Assembly (NCBI GenBank): GCA_041645435.1 | Contig: JBAZQB010000002.1 | Location: 584,056-648,055 of the forward strand | Direction: 5' to 3' | DNA from: Methanoregula sp. | GTDB taxonomy: Archaea > Halobacteriota > Methanomicrobia > Methanomicrobiales > Methanospirillaceae | DNA: 64,000 bases | Shown here: piece after piece, positions 37,269-45,591 of the stretch | How the letters are laid out: each line of letters starts with the position of its first letter | Numbering within the stretch: the stretch's first letter is position 1 | Program-made: the position numbers and the translations under genes | The notes under the pieces: model-generated | The model's input: only the letters and a program-made list of their open reading frames with translations | What the model was told of the DNA's origin: nothing | Database searches by the model: none

Positions 37269-39116
37269 ATGGAAAAACAGTTTAAGGTTATATGCCTGGT
37301 TGCGCTGGTGCTGCTTGTAGTTATCTTGCCCGTGGCTGCAATCCCGAGCGTCATTAAATCAGGTACCAGTACTTACGTGACTGGTGGTAACATGTTACAA
37401 CCGAAGACAACATGGACAACATCAGATACGGGAAGTGATGGGAATATTGATGCATGGATACAAATCTCTCCCGGTACTTCCATGGCAGATGGTTCCCGGC
37501 CCCAGTTTACCTACCGGGTTTTCACGCCCGATGGGAAGGATTGGTTTAAAGATATCAATCCGACGCTGTGGAACGTTAATGTCGACGGCCAGATGGCCTA
37601 TGTAGATCAGCCCGTTGATTTTTCGGATGTAAATTTTGGTTCGGGCAACAATCTCGAGTACGGACAGGCCAGGATGACGGTATACCGGTTTCAACCGGAG
37701 CACAATGCCGGCAAACCCTCTTACCAGTTTAACGGCCCATGGAAGGTTGATATGATTATCACCACTCCCATTCCCAATTCCGGTGGCGAGCGGGCGTATA
37801 CCAAAGTTGCAACCCTGACATTCAATCTCAATGACGGGGGTGGAACGACCCTGCTGCCAACCACGACAACCCCGACACCCGTCCCGTCAAATCAGAAAAT
37901 AATCATTGACGGTGAGAAATATGTTGACGCAAATGTCCAGAAGACCGGCGCACAATGGGACAGCACCGAGGAGAAGTGCCCGACCTGGCGGGGCAGTGAC
38001 TGGTCGGGAACCGGTGACTACTATCTCTCCCATGGCGGGGACACGCTCACCTACCTGATAAATGCGCCTGCTACAGGAACGTACGTCATGTGGATGAGGG
38101 ACTGGTCTGACACCAACCATGCGGCCGGAGACCGCCAGGTCACGGTTACTATTGACGGGGCAACGATCGGTACATTCGATGCAGCCTCCTCCTTCACTAA
38201 GGGGACCACGGGCTATGGCTGGGATAAATTCACCACGGTCAACCTCGGGGCCGGTTCGCACACCCTGAAAATAACCAAGAAAGATACCACCAGTTCGGCA
38301 GCAATTATTGATGACCTCTGGTTCTCATCCAATGTAAACGAGATCCCTGCGAGCTATACAACCCACAGCGTAGCGCTCTGTGCCGGTACAACACCCATAA
38401 CCCCCACGCCCACCCAGAAAATAATCGTGGAGGGAGAGGACTATGTCGACGCAAATGTCCAGAAGACCGGTGCACAATGGGACAGCTCCGAAGAAAAATG
38501 CCCGACCTGGCGGGGCAGCGACTGGTCGGGAACCGGTGACTACTATCTCTCCCACGGCGGGGATACGCTCACCTATACAATCAATGCCCCTTCAGCGGGA
38601 ACCTACGTCATGTGGATGAGGGACTGGTCTGACACCAACCATGCGACAGGAGACCGCCAGGTCACGGTCACGATTGACGGGGCAACGATCGGTACGTTCG
38701 ATGCAGCGAACGCATTCAACCGGGGTACCACGGGCTATGGCTGGGACAAACTCTCTACGGTTAATCTCGGTGCGGGATCCCACACGATGAAAATAACCAA
38801 GAAAGATACCACCAGTTCAGCAGCAATCATTGACGAACTCTGGTTCTCATCCAATGTCAACGAGATCCCGGCAAGTTATACAACCCACAGTGAAGCGCTC
38901 TGTACTGTTACACGACCCATCGTCTATTGTACAGCTCCCCCATGTCCATCCGGAAAATTGGCCTGCCTGCTGAAAGACGGCTGCCCCGGAGGGTGTGGCT
39001 ATTCGTGCGAGACCCCGGTAACTTCGGTTCCCCCGACGACATCCGGTATCGAAACCGCAGTTATCCTCCTTGCCCTCGGTATCGCTGTGGCTGTCATTGC
39101 AAAGAGAAAGGACTGA
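37269..39116 (+). CDS. Surface protein with two tandem carbohydrate-binding-like domains
   Basis: 615 residues from ATG 37269, which has GAGGAGG six bases upstream. A signal peptide (VICLVALVLLVVILPVAA) is followed by an N-terminal beta domain (about 30-195) and a P/T linker. Two near-identical about 170-residue units come next, each with EKCPTWRGSDWSGTGDYYLS, TYVMWMRDWSDTNHA and SSAAIIDDLWFSS or close variants. A cysteine-rich segment and a C-terminal anchor (AVILLALGIAVAVIA-KRKD) end the protein. The repeats have the look of jelly-roll carbohydrate-binding modules (polysaccharide or glycoprotein binding). Specificity cannot be read. Confidence 0.8.
   Translation: MEKQFKVICLVALVLLVVILPVAAIPSVIKSGTSTYVTGGNMLQPKTTWTTSDTGSDGNIDAWIQISPGTSMADGSRPQFTYRVFTPDGKDWFKDINPTLWNVNVDGQMAYVDQPVDFSDVNFGSGNNLEYGQARMTVYRFQPEHNAGKPSYQFNGPWKVDMIITTPIPNSGGERAYTKVATLTFNLNDGGGTTLLPTTTTPTPVPSNQKIIIDGEKYVDANVQKTGAQWDSTEEKCPTWRGSDWSGTGDYYLSHGGDTLTYLINAPATGTYVMWMRDWSDTNHAAGDRQVTVTIDGATIGTFDAASSFTKGTTGYGWDKFTTVNLGAGSHTLKITKKDTTSSAAIIDDLWFSSNVNEIPASYTTHSVALCAGTTPITPTPTQKIIVEGEDYVDANVQKTGAQWDSSEEKCPTWRGSDWSGTGDYYLSHGGDTLTYTINAPSAGTYVMWMRDWSDTNHATGDRQVTVTIDGATIGTFDAANAFNRGTTGYGWDKLSTVNLGAGSHTMKITKKDTTSSAAIIDELWFSSNVNEIPASYTTHSEALCTVTRPIVYCTAPPCPSGKLACLLKDGCPGGCGYSCETPVTSVPPTTSGIETAVILLALGIAVAVIAKRKD
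37893..38930 (+). repeat. Tandem 522-base coding repeat
   Basis: Two units of about 522 bases (37893-38412 and 38415-38930) encode the tandem domains. Long stretches are identical at the DNA level, for example around 37927-38030 against 38449-38552. This indicates recent duplication or gene conversion. Confidence 0.85.
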
Positions 39117-39120
39117 TCCA

Positions 39121-39134
39121 TTTTTTTCTTTTTT
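39121..39134 (+). terminator. T-rich terminator after the tandem-domain surface protein
   Basis: T7-C-T6 begins five bases after the TGA stop, the usual archaeal oligo-T terminator form. Confidence 0.5.
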
Positions 39135-39174
39135 CATATACGGTAAATCGTGATGGATAGCCGGATAGGGGCTC

Positions 39175-39430
39175 TTGGTTGCGAGCATCATAGCGTCGCC
39201 TGAACCACACGAACAGCAGGCACTTGCCGGTCTCGTGCAGGCAGCCGGGGCGGATGCGATCGAGCTGAATGTCTCCAGTCTCCACGGGATGCCGGCACCG
39301 GGGGTACCATGCGATCTCGCTTCTGGACCGGCAGGTCATGATGGATGCGGGCCGGTGCGATGGGTGCAGCCTGTGCTCCTCTGTTTGTCCGGAAGGCGTG
39401 ATTGTGATGCAGTGCTGTTCGTTAACCGGT
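39175..39430 (+). pseudogene. Remnant of a PreA-type (dihydropyrimidine/dihydroorotate dehydrogenase plus ferredoxin) gene, copy 1
   Basis: The first frame reads ASIIASPEPHEQQALAGLVQ and AGADAIELNVSSLHGMP, part of the TIM-barrel of the PreA/dihydroorotate dehydrogenase family. From about 39285 another frame encodes GYHAISLLDRQVMMDAGRCD and GCSLCSSVCPEGVIVMQ, the second 4Fe-4S cluster of the C-terminal ferredoxin domain. The catalytic middle of the barrel is deleted and the frames do not join. A related ferredoxin tail occurs at 42004-42309. No complete copy is in the window. Confidence 0.75.
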
Positions 39431-39602
39431 ATACTCCCCGCGATACTGCGATCCCGGAGCGGGTACAGGTACTACCGTTTAAAGTTGAGCGGGAAAACCC
39501 GGTGAGGAACAGGGCAATTCTGTGTCTTTTAAAAGACTAGGGATTTGAGGATATCCCTGGTTCCAGGATTCCGGTTCACCAGAACCCGCGACGAATTAAA
39601 AA

Positions 39603-39636
39603 TCCTAATCGTGATTAGTACTAATCATGATTAGGA
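39603..39636. promoter_or_regulatory. Double palindrome, candidate operator
   Basis: Two CTAATC-R-TGATTAG palindromes stand side by side, separated by TA, and together form a 34-base palindrome with one mismatch. The element lies in non-coding DNA between the PreA remnant and the convergent membrane-protein gene. A dimeric regulator binding in tandem, or a hairpin in RNA, are both possible. Confidence 0.5.
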
Positions 39637-39729
39637 ATTCATCGACCGCGAGGAAGAGTGTTGCTCGGGACGATGGTTATCTTGTTTTTGACAGCGCTGA
39701 CCTGCAAGAGTCCTGACGGGCTCTTCCCC

Positions 39730-40242
39730 TCACTCTTCGCATTTCTTCCGGCACTCGTTAAGTTTCTGCGCAACGATACCCGTTGCGATGCCGGGCGTGA
39801 CCCCGTATCCCGGCCCGATGCTGCCCGGCTCGTGGACCGGGTCGCAGATCATCGGGGTCGTGGCAGTGGGCTGGACGGTGGCAATCACGGTCGGTGCCGG
39901 GGTGGTATCCGGGATGTGGACCGGATCGCAGATGATGCCGCCGGGATCATGGACCGGGTCGCAGATCACCGTCATGCTCCGGACAATGAGATACCCGAGC
40001 CCGAGGGTGATTAAGGCGGCAATGGACGCAATGGCGATCTTGACGTTCCGGTTGTCGACCAGCGAGTCGATGAGGCAGGCCGCAAGGTAACTGACCACGA
40101 GTGTGATGACGACAAGGATGAGGATGTCGATGTCGGTAAGCATGAAGAGGAGCACGACAACAACGAAGAGCGGGAGGAGGAGCGTTACCGCTAAGATCAG
40201 TTTCAGCCCGTTGGGTTGCAGGAGACTGTCTGAAGCGGTCAT
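39730..40242 (-). CDS. Membrane protein with ICDPVH repeats
   Basis: 170 residues. Three hydrophobic helices lie at about 13-35, 38-60 and 68-88. The hydrophilic tail contains three copies of ICDPVH-x-P (ICDPVHDPGG, ICDPVHIPDT, ICDPVHEPGS) separated by T/P-rich linkers. Each repeat offers one cysteine and one histidine, so joint metal binding is conceivable. The end is charged (QKLNECRKKCEE). I know no family with this repeat. It shares orientation with the radical-SAM gene 44 bases upstream. Confidence 0.6.
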   Translation of the reverse strand: MTASDSLLQPNGLKLILAVTLLLPLFVVVVLLFMLTDIDILILVVITLVVSYLAACLIDSLVDNRNVKIAIASIAALITLGLGYLIVRSMTVICDPVHDPGGIICDPVHIPDTTPAPTVIATVQPTATTPMICDPVHEPGSIGPGYGVTPGIATGIVAQKLNECRKKCEE

Positions 40243-40286
40243 TAGTTCATACTCGGTGTTGGGGATAATGAATTTTATCGTGGGGT

Positions 40287-41927
40287 CTAGACCCGGAAGA
40301 TGCCCCGGAGCAGGGGCGAGTGCTGGAGAGCGCCGGGCACACCGGCGTGCCGGAACTTCTTTTCTGCGACCTGCAACCGGTTCATCCGCTGCGTGAGCGA
40401 TGCGGCTTTGGCATTGAGCTCACTGCACCCGTTGCGGATGGAGCCTGCCAGCAGATCGATTTCTTCCCCGGGGTCCGGTTGTGCGGCGAGCGCGTACATC
40501 CGGAAGATGTGGTCGAGAACAAACGCGTTGCTCTCTGCGATCAGGGCATGGGTATCGGTGAGCACGCTCTCTGCTGCCGGGCCGGGCCAGAGGCGGTGCA
40601 CGGTGTAGGCCCCGTACGCGAGTGCGATCATGCTGTGGGCAAGCATTGAATATCCGGCATCCGGGCGGCGGAATGTGGCAAGACTGATGCGGAAGAGCCG
40701 GTCAACGTCCGGGTCCCGTATCCGGTAGTCCCAGTTCGGCCAGCTCCCCTGCAGGAGACCCCCCTCCAGAACCTGCCGTTCCAGGGGCGAGCCTGCCACC
40801 ACCTCGGCCCGCCCGAAATCGAACGGGTACTCCGGGTGCTTCTTCATGAAGAGGATGTTTGCGTTGATCTCGTCGAACGTTGCGTCCGGGTGGAAGATCA
40901 AGAGGTTGTAGGTCACGACCATGTTGTAGCGGCGGAGCAGCGTAAACGACCGGTCAATGTGGTCAACCTTTGAGCCCCGGATGAGGGCACGAAGGCCGGT
41001 CGCGCTTGCGTTCTCGACGCCTAAAAAAACCCCCGCAACGCCGAGCCGGTCGAGCCGGGCCGCGACTGCTTCGGTGATCGAGTCCGGCCGGGCCTTGATG
41101 AGAAAGGCAGTCTTTTCCAGATCGACCCCCTCTTTTCCGAGCACTGCCACCAGCTCGTCGAGCCTCGCGATGTTGTCTTCTTCCCGTGCCTGCAGGAAGT
41201 TGTCGTCATGGAACTGGAAGAGCCGCACGCCCTGCTTATGGTAGAGCCACGCGATCTCCTGTGCGATATTTCCTGTGCTCCGCAGGGCATGCCGCTTCCC
41301 GGTCTTTCCCGCATGGAACGCCCCGATGCAGCAGTAGGCGCACGACGCGTGCCAGCACCCCCGGCTCGCGACCAGCGTGGCGAAGTTCTCCCCGAGGCGC
41401 ACCTGCGGGCGGTCGTTCCGGACCGGAAACGGCAGGGCATCGAGGTCCGGGAAGCGATCGATGCACGGGTTCTCGCGGAGTGCATCCCCGTCCCGGTACA
41501 CGAGGTTTGCAACCGCCGCGATCTCCCGCATCCCCCCGAGGTGCTCCACAAGTTCGACCAGTGCCTGCTCCCCCTCGAACCGCACCACGCTGTCGATGCC
41601 GGGCTGGGTTTCCAGGATCTTCGCAAACTCAAACGTGGGGAAGTGCCCGCCGGTGGAGAGATGGCCGGTGTAGCCGCTCTCCCGGATTGTCCGGATGAGC
41701 TCGAAGAAGGCCGGCGCCCGGCTCTGGAATGCCATCGAGACGGCGATCAGGTCCGGCCTGAACTTTTGTATCCGTGCGAGGACCCCCGGTGTGTCTGCCG
41801 GGGCGGAGAAGGAGGCGATCCCGATCGCATGGCCGGCCTGCACGAGCGAGGCTGCCGGGTAGCGCACCGAGAGGTTCTCCTCGTCTTCGGAGGCGATGAA
41901 GAGGATTTTTTGGTGGGCTTCCGGCAT
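40287..41927 (-). CDS. B12-binding-domain radical SAM protein
   Basis: 546 residues. The N-terminal cobalamin-binding Rossmann domain (about 5-140) reads KILFIASEDEENLSVRYPAA and later STGGHFPTF. The radical SAM core starts with LVASRGCWHASCAYCC near 190. That is C-x4-C-x2-C, one residue longer than the common C-x3-C-x2-C. It continues with QFHDDNFL and VAGVFLGVENAS. Members methylate or rearrange unactivated carbons with methylcobalamin and SAM, but the substrate is unknown. The C-terminal 130 residues are helical and family-specific. It stands alone between two PreA-type remnants. Confidence 0.82.
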   Translation of the reverse strand: MPEAHQKILFIASEDEENLSVRYPAASLVQAGHAIGIASFSAPADTPGVLARIQKFRPDLIAVSMAFQSRAPAFFELIRTIRESGYTGHLSTGGHFPTFEFAKILETQPGIDSVVRFEGEQALVELVEHLGGMREIAAVANLVYRDGDALRENPCIDRFPDLDALPFPVRNDRPQVRLGENFATLVASRGCWHASCAYCCIGAFHAGKTGKRHALRSTGNIAQEIAWLYHKQGVRLFQFHDDNFLQAREEDNIARLDELVAVLGKEGVDLEKTAFLIKARPDSITEAVAARLDRLGVAGVFLGVENASATGLRALIRGSKVDHIDRSFTLLRRYNMVVTYNLLIFHPDATFDEINANILFMKKHPEYPFDFGRAEVVAGSPLERQVLEGGLLQGSWPNWDYRIRDPDVDRLFRISLATFRRPDAGYSMLAHSMIALAYGAYTVHRLWPGPAAESVLTDTHALIAESNAFVLDHIFRMYALAAQPDPGEEIDLLAGSIRNGCSELNAKAASLTQRMNRLQVAEKKFRHAGVPGALQHSPLLRGIFRV

Positions 41928-42003
41928 GATGATCCGGGTTTTGGAAGGGGGGAGGGATTAATGTAGCGGTGGGGGGTGCATCTGTTTTTCTCTTAGATCC
42001 CAT

Positions 42004-42309
42004 TTGGTCTCTCTATTGAGACGGCTGGGGTGGCGAGGTCCGGATGTCGAGGCACTCAGGGGCCGTGCCGTTCCGCGTATCGGCACGCATACCTCTCTCT
42101 CCCGGAGCGAGTCCCGTTTCGCCACCACAGGTTTTCCCGAACGGTGCACATCCTGCGGCCGCTGTGTGGTGGCGTGCCGGGACGGGGGATACCATGCGAT
42201 CTCGTTGCGGGAACAGGAAGTGGTGATTGATCGCAACCGGTGCGATGGGTGCAGTTTGTGCTCGCATCTTTGTCCGGAAGGCGTGATCGTTATGCAGGTC
42301 CGGGGGTGA
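42004..42309 (+). pseudogene. Remnant of a PreA-type gene, ferredoxin tail, copy 2
   Basis: The frame encodes CTSCGRCVVACRDGGYHAI, then RCDGCSLCSHLCPEGVIVMQ and a stop: a complete 2x4Fe-4S ferredoxin domain such as ends PreA-type dehydrogenases. Upstream residues (RRLGWRGPDVEALRGR) look like the end of the barrel, but no start with a ribosome site or catalytic domain precedes them. It parallels the tail at 39285-39430; the GYHAIS and RCDGCSLC parts are nearly identical in both. A free-standing ferredoxin from an internal start cannot be fully excluded. Confidence 0.65.
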
Positions 42310-42550
42310 GGGGGTTGTACCGGGGGTAGCCGGGTTTTTCCCGGTATTTCTATTTTCTATCGTTTTGACGAAATTATTGGTTGGCTGCTTTTCTCGTTTC
42401 TGCTTTTTTGTGCTCGGTTGGATCGTGGCCCGGTGGTGGCGAGGCTTTGATGCCGGAGAGGGGGATGAGGGGTTTTGCAACCCCCGTTTTACCATTGACT
42501 GGGTTCAGTCTTCCGGCCACGTATAAAAAAATGAAACTGCCGTTGTGAAT
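42310..42550. other. Gene-free gap with dispersed repeat
   Basis: I see no gene here. The part 42428-42472 (GGCCCGGTGGTGGCGAGGC and, farther on, GGGGGATGAGGG) recurs at 45476-45520 in similar G/T-rich surroundings. Confidence 0.5.
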
Positions 42551-43846
42551 TCAAGGACTTTCATTTTCAAGCAGCCACTTCCAGAGCGGGATGCAGGAAA
42601 TATTTCCCTCCTCCGCCTCGTAATCTTTGGTAAGTATCAGGAGCTCGTTTACCTTCCCGTCAAATTCCCCGGCAAATTCCCGCAGGCCTTCATATTCACG
42701 TTCTGGAATCTCATCACTGTAGCAGACATTGATTGCAGTCAGGGTGTTGTCGCTGGACCTGATGACAAAATCCACTTCACGGACTCCCTTCCAGTAATAC
42801 GGGGTCTGGCCGGACCGCATGAGTTCTACAAAGACAAGATTCTCGGCAAGTTTTCCCTCGTCTTGTGAGAACCGGAACGAGACTGCATTCCTGAGTCCGT
42901 TATCGATGCAGTAGATCTTTTTATTCTGCCGTGCCTGTGCCGGCAGCGAGTACGAAAAAGCCTGTACCTCAAAGAGGATCTTTGCCATGCCGGCAAAGTG
43001 GATATAATCCCGGACCGTGTCAATATCGATCCCAAGCATCTCTTTTATGCGGCGGTATGAATACGGGGAGGAGATGTTGGTGAAGAGATAATGGAGGAGA
43101 GCTGCCAGGGCTTTCTGGTTCCGGACCACGTTTGTACGGATGATGTCCCGGTACACGATGCTGTCGTAGTAGGCCCTGAGGTAATCCTGTTTCGTTCGTT
43201 CATCCTGCTGGAGCACGACAATGGGAAAACCGCCTTCATGGAGGTACTGCCGGAGGCGGGTGGTGACTTCGTACTTTTGCGCTGCCCGTGTTGTGGCATC
43301 TTTGGGCACGACAATGCCATGAAACCGGAGGTATTCTGAAAAATCCAGTGGAAAGACGGGAATAGAAAAGTACCTGCCCGAGAGCAGAGTGGAGACCTGC
43401 GAGTCCAGCAGGTACGAAGACGAGCCCGAGAGAATGATCCTGCACTGTTTGCGGTCGTAGAGGGTTTTTATCTCCCGCTCCCAGTTTTCTACGGCCTGGA
43501 TCTCATCAAAGACAAGCCAGATGGTGCCTTTTGCCGCGACTTCCCTGCGGTACGTGTCGACGGCTTCGAGCAGTGCGTTTTTCCGGTCCGCCATTTCCGG
43601 CTCATCGCAGTTGACAAAGAGAATATTTTTTGCCGGTACCTTGTTGGTCGTGATGAGCAGCCGGATGGTCTGGTACAGCAGGGTGGTCTTTCCCGAGCGC
43701 CGGACTCCGCTGAGGACAATGATCTCGCCCGTCCTGAGATAGCGTCGGATCGTTGCGAGATACTTCTGCCGTTCCCTGCCGGTATCGAACGGCAGGCCGC
43801 TCCACCACGGGTTCTGGCTTGCGAGCAGTTCGAAGAGTGTTGTCAC
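42551..43846 (-). CDS. AAA_14/DUF4143 family ATPase
   Basis: 431 residues from a GTG start. Walker A SGVRRSGKTTLLYQ is near 45-58, Walker B is WLVFDEIQAVENWE, and the sensor region is IILSGSSSYLLDSQ. The C-terminal DUF4143 nuclease-like domain has FVELMRSGQTPYYWKGVREV and DFVIRSSDN, where E and D-F-V resemble a PD-(D/E)XK fold. Such ATPases are abundant in archaea, often in several diverging copies; their role is unknown but mobility or conflict functions are suspected. Length and domain order are normal. It is divergent from the permease gene. Confidence 0.88.
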   Translation of the reverse strand: MTTLFELLASQNPWWSGLPFDTGRERQKYLATIRRYLRTGEIIVLSGVRRSGKTTLLYQTIRLLITTNKVPAKNILFVNCDEPEMADRKNALLEAVDTYRREVAAKGTIWLVFDEIQAVENWEREIKTLYDRKQCRIILSGSSSYLLDSQVSTLLSGRYFSIPVFPLDFSEYLRFHGIVVPKDATTRAAQKYEVTTRLRQYLHEGGFPIVVLQQDERTKQDYLRAYYDSIVYRDIIRTNVVRNQKALAALLHYLFTNISSPYSYRRIKEMLGIDIDTVRDYIHFAGMAKILFEVQAFSYSLPAQARQNKKIYCIDNGLRNAVSFRFSQDEGKLAENLVFVELMRSGQTPYYWKGVREVDFVIRSSDNTLTAINVCYSDEIPEREYEGLREFAGEFDGKVNELLILTKDYEAEEGNISCIPLWKWLLENESP

Positions 43847-44160
43847 ACTAGTGTGTAGGGTTATACCCCTCCATAAAGGTTTGGTTGTGATGGGTTATAA
43901 CCCGACATGTTCTGGCTATTGTGATGGGTTGTACCCTGACCTGGTTGAGAGGCGGGGGTGCCAATGCCACCGGAGAACCAGGAAATGGTTCTCGTATGAA
44001 TACAAAATGTATCCGGTTGAGTAAAAATTGTATTCATTTTCTTGTCGCGACCCGGTGCTTATGAGGAATTTAGTGGGAACCTGGCGTACCCGATACATCC
44101 GGCCGGGTACTAACTACCATAAGGAATCCCGGCGCAATTTTGAGATAAGGAAAAAATCCC
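43847..44160. other. Divergent intergenic region
   Basis: No gene is seen. A near-repeat GATGGGTTATAACCC / GATGGGTTGTACCCT occurs at 43889-43903 and 43923-43937 and could be a binding site for a regulator of either flanking gene. The permease ATG has only a weak AAGGA site upstream. Confidence 0.4.
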
Positions 44161-45408
44161 ATGCCCGCACCCGTTGTAGGAGTGGACGAACGTCCGCCGC
44201 TTGCCATCTTCGCGCCGCTCTCGCTGCAGCACCTGCTCGCGATGTTCGGTGCAACGGTTCTCGTGCCGGTGCTGCTGGGCGTTGACCCGTCCACGGTTCT
44301 CCTCTTCAACGGGATCGGCACGCTGATCTTTCTGGTCGTGTGCCAGTGGAAGGTCCCGGCGTACCTTGGTTCGAGTTTTGCGTTCCTTCCCCCGGCGCTT
44401 ATCATCATCCCGCTGTACGGGTATGGCGCAGCTCTCGGGGGTTTTATCGCATCGGGAATCCTGTTCATCCTGCTGGCGGGCGTGATCAAGAAGACCGGGA
44501 TCGGCTGGGTTAACACCGTGTTTCCCGATGCAGCCATGGGAGCGATCGTTGCGGTCATCGGCCTTGAACTCGCACCGACGGCGGCGGCGATGGCCGGGCT
44601 CACGACCGGACCGGTGGACCTGACAAACCTCGGCATTGTCCTGGTGACGCTTGGCGTCATGATCACCGGCATGACGGCATGCCGGGGATTCCTGCGGCTC
44701 ATTCCGATTCTTCTCGGGCTTGTCACGGGATATGTTGTTTCGCTCCTGCTGGGCCGTGCGGTCTTTGACCCGATTCTTTTGGCCCCCTGGTTCTCCTTTC
44801 CCACCATCTATACGCCGGTCCTGTCGGCGCCGGCGATCATCCTCATCATCCCGGCATCGCTGGTGGTCTTTGTCGAACTGATCAGCCATCTCAAAGTCAC
44901 GGGGACCATTGTCGGCCGCGACCTGATGGCGGACCCGGGGATCGAACGGACGCTGCTCGGCAAGGGGATCTCCACGGTCCTCTCGGGAATGTTCGGCTCC
45001 ACGCCCAACACCACGTACGCGGAGAATATCGGCGTGCTGGCGATAACGCGGGTCTACAGTACGGCGGTCCTTGCGGGGGCTGCCGTGATCGCGATTGCGA
45101 TCTCGTTCTGCGGCAAGATCCCCGTCGCCATCCAGTCGGTCCCGGGCCCCGTCATGGGGACGGTCTCGCTGCTGCTGTTTGGGGTCATTACGGCATCGGG
45201 TATCCGGATGCTCATTGATGCGAAGACCGACCTGTCGCTGCCCCGGAATCTTCTTTTGGTTTCGCTTATTCTGGTTATCGGGGTTTCGGGGGCGTCGGTT
45301 GATATGGGGCTTGTGCAGTTGAAGGGGATGGCGCTGTCGACCGTAATAGCGGTGGTGCTGGGGGTATTTTTTTATGGGATTGACTGGTGGGGCGGGAGGA
45401 GATGCTGA
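44161..45408 (+). CDS. Uracil/xanthine permease (NCS2 family)
   Basis: 415 residues with about 12-14 hydrophobic segments. It imports a nucleobase with cations. Family marks are the N-terminal LSLQHLLAMFGATVLVPVLL, then YLGSSFAFLPP, VFVELISHLKVTG and the conserved GMFGSTPNTTYAENIGVLAI near 275-295, which contributes to substrate binding. Uracil is the most likely substrate because the N-T-T-Y-x-E-N pattern is UraA-like, but xanthine is not excluded. The gene stands alone. Its last about 200 bases show the same G/T-rich drift seen at the end of the AddA-like gene. Confidence 0.9.
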   Translation: MPAPVVGVDERPPLAIFAPLSLQHLLAMFGATVLVPVLLGVDPSTVLLFNGIGTLIFLVVCQWKVPAYLGSSFAFLPPALIIIPLYGYGAALGGFIASGILFILLAGVIKKTGIGWVNTVFPDAAMGAIVAVIGLELAPTAAAMAGLTTGPVDLTNLGIVLVTLGVMITGMTACRGFLRLIPILLGLVTGYVVSLLLGRAVFDPILLAPWFSFPTIYTPVLSAPAIILIIPASLVVFVELISHLKVTGTIVGRDLMADPGIERTLLGKGISTVLSGMFGSTPNTTYAENIGVLAITRVYSTAVLAGAAVIAIAISFCGKIPVAIQSVPGPVMGTVSLLLFGVITASGIRMLIDAKTDLSLPRNLLLVSLILVIGVSGASVDMGLVQLKGMALSTVIAVVLGVFFYGIDWWGGRRC

Positions 45409-45591
45409 TGGGGATTATCGAGTTTTTCTTTTTTTGCTTTTTTTGCTATGAGGGAATTATCGGGCGGGTCAGGGCCCGGTGGTGGCGAGGCCGGGATGAT
45501 GGGGAGGGGGATGAGGGTTGTGCCGGATTTTATTTATGGTGTGGGAGATGGAAATGGTGGGAGGTGGACGGTGAAATTGCTCAAGACTAAA
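45409..45591. other. Gene-free gap with dispersed repeat
   Basis: G/T-rich non-coding sequence that contains the second copy (45476-45520) of the about 45-base repeat at 42428-42472. No gene is supported. Confidence 0.45.

Noticed and set aside
39175..39540. 121-residue protein as an intact gene
   Set aside because: After about 40 residues it leaves the PreA-like frame, and the ferredoxin part is encoded in another frame, so it is a broken gene.
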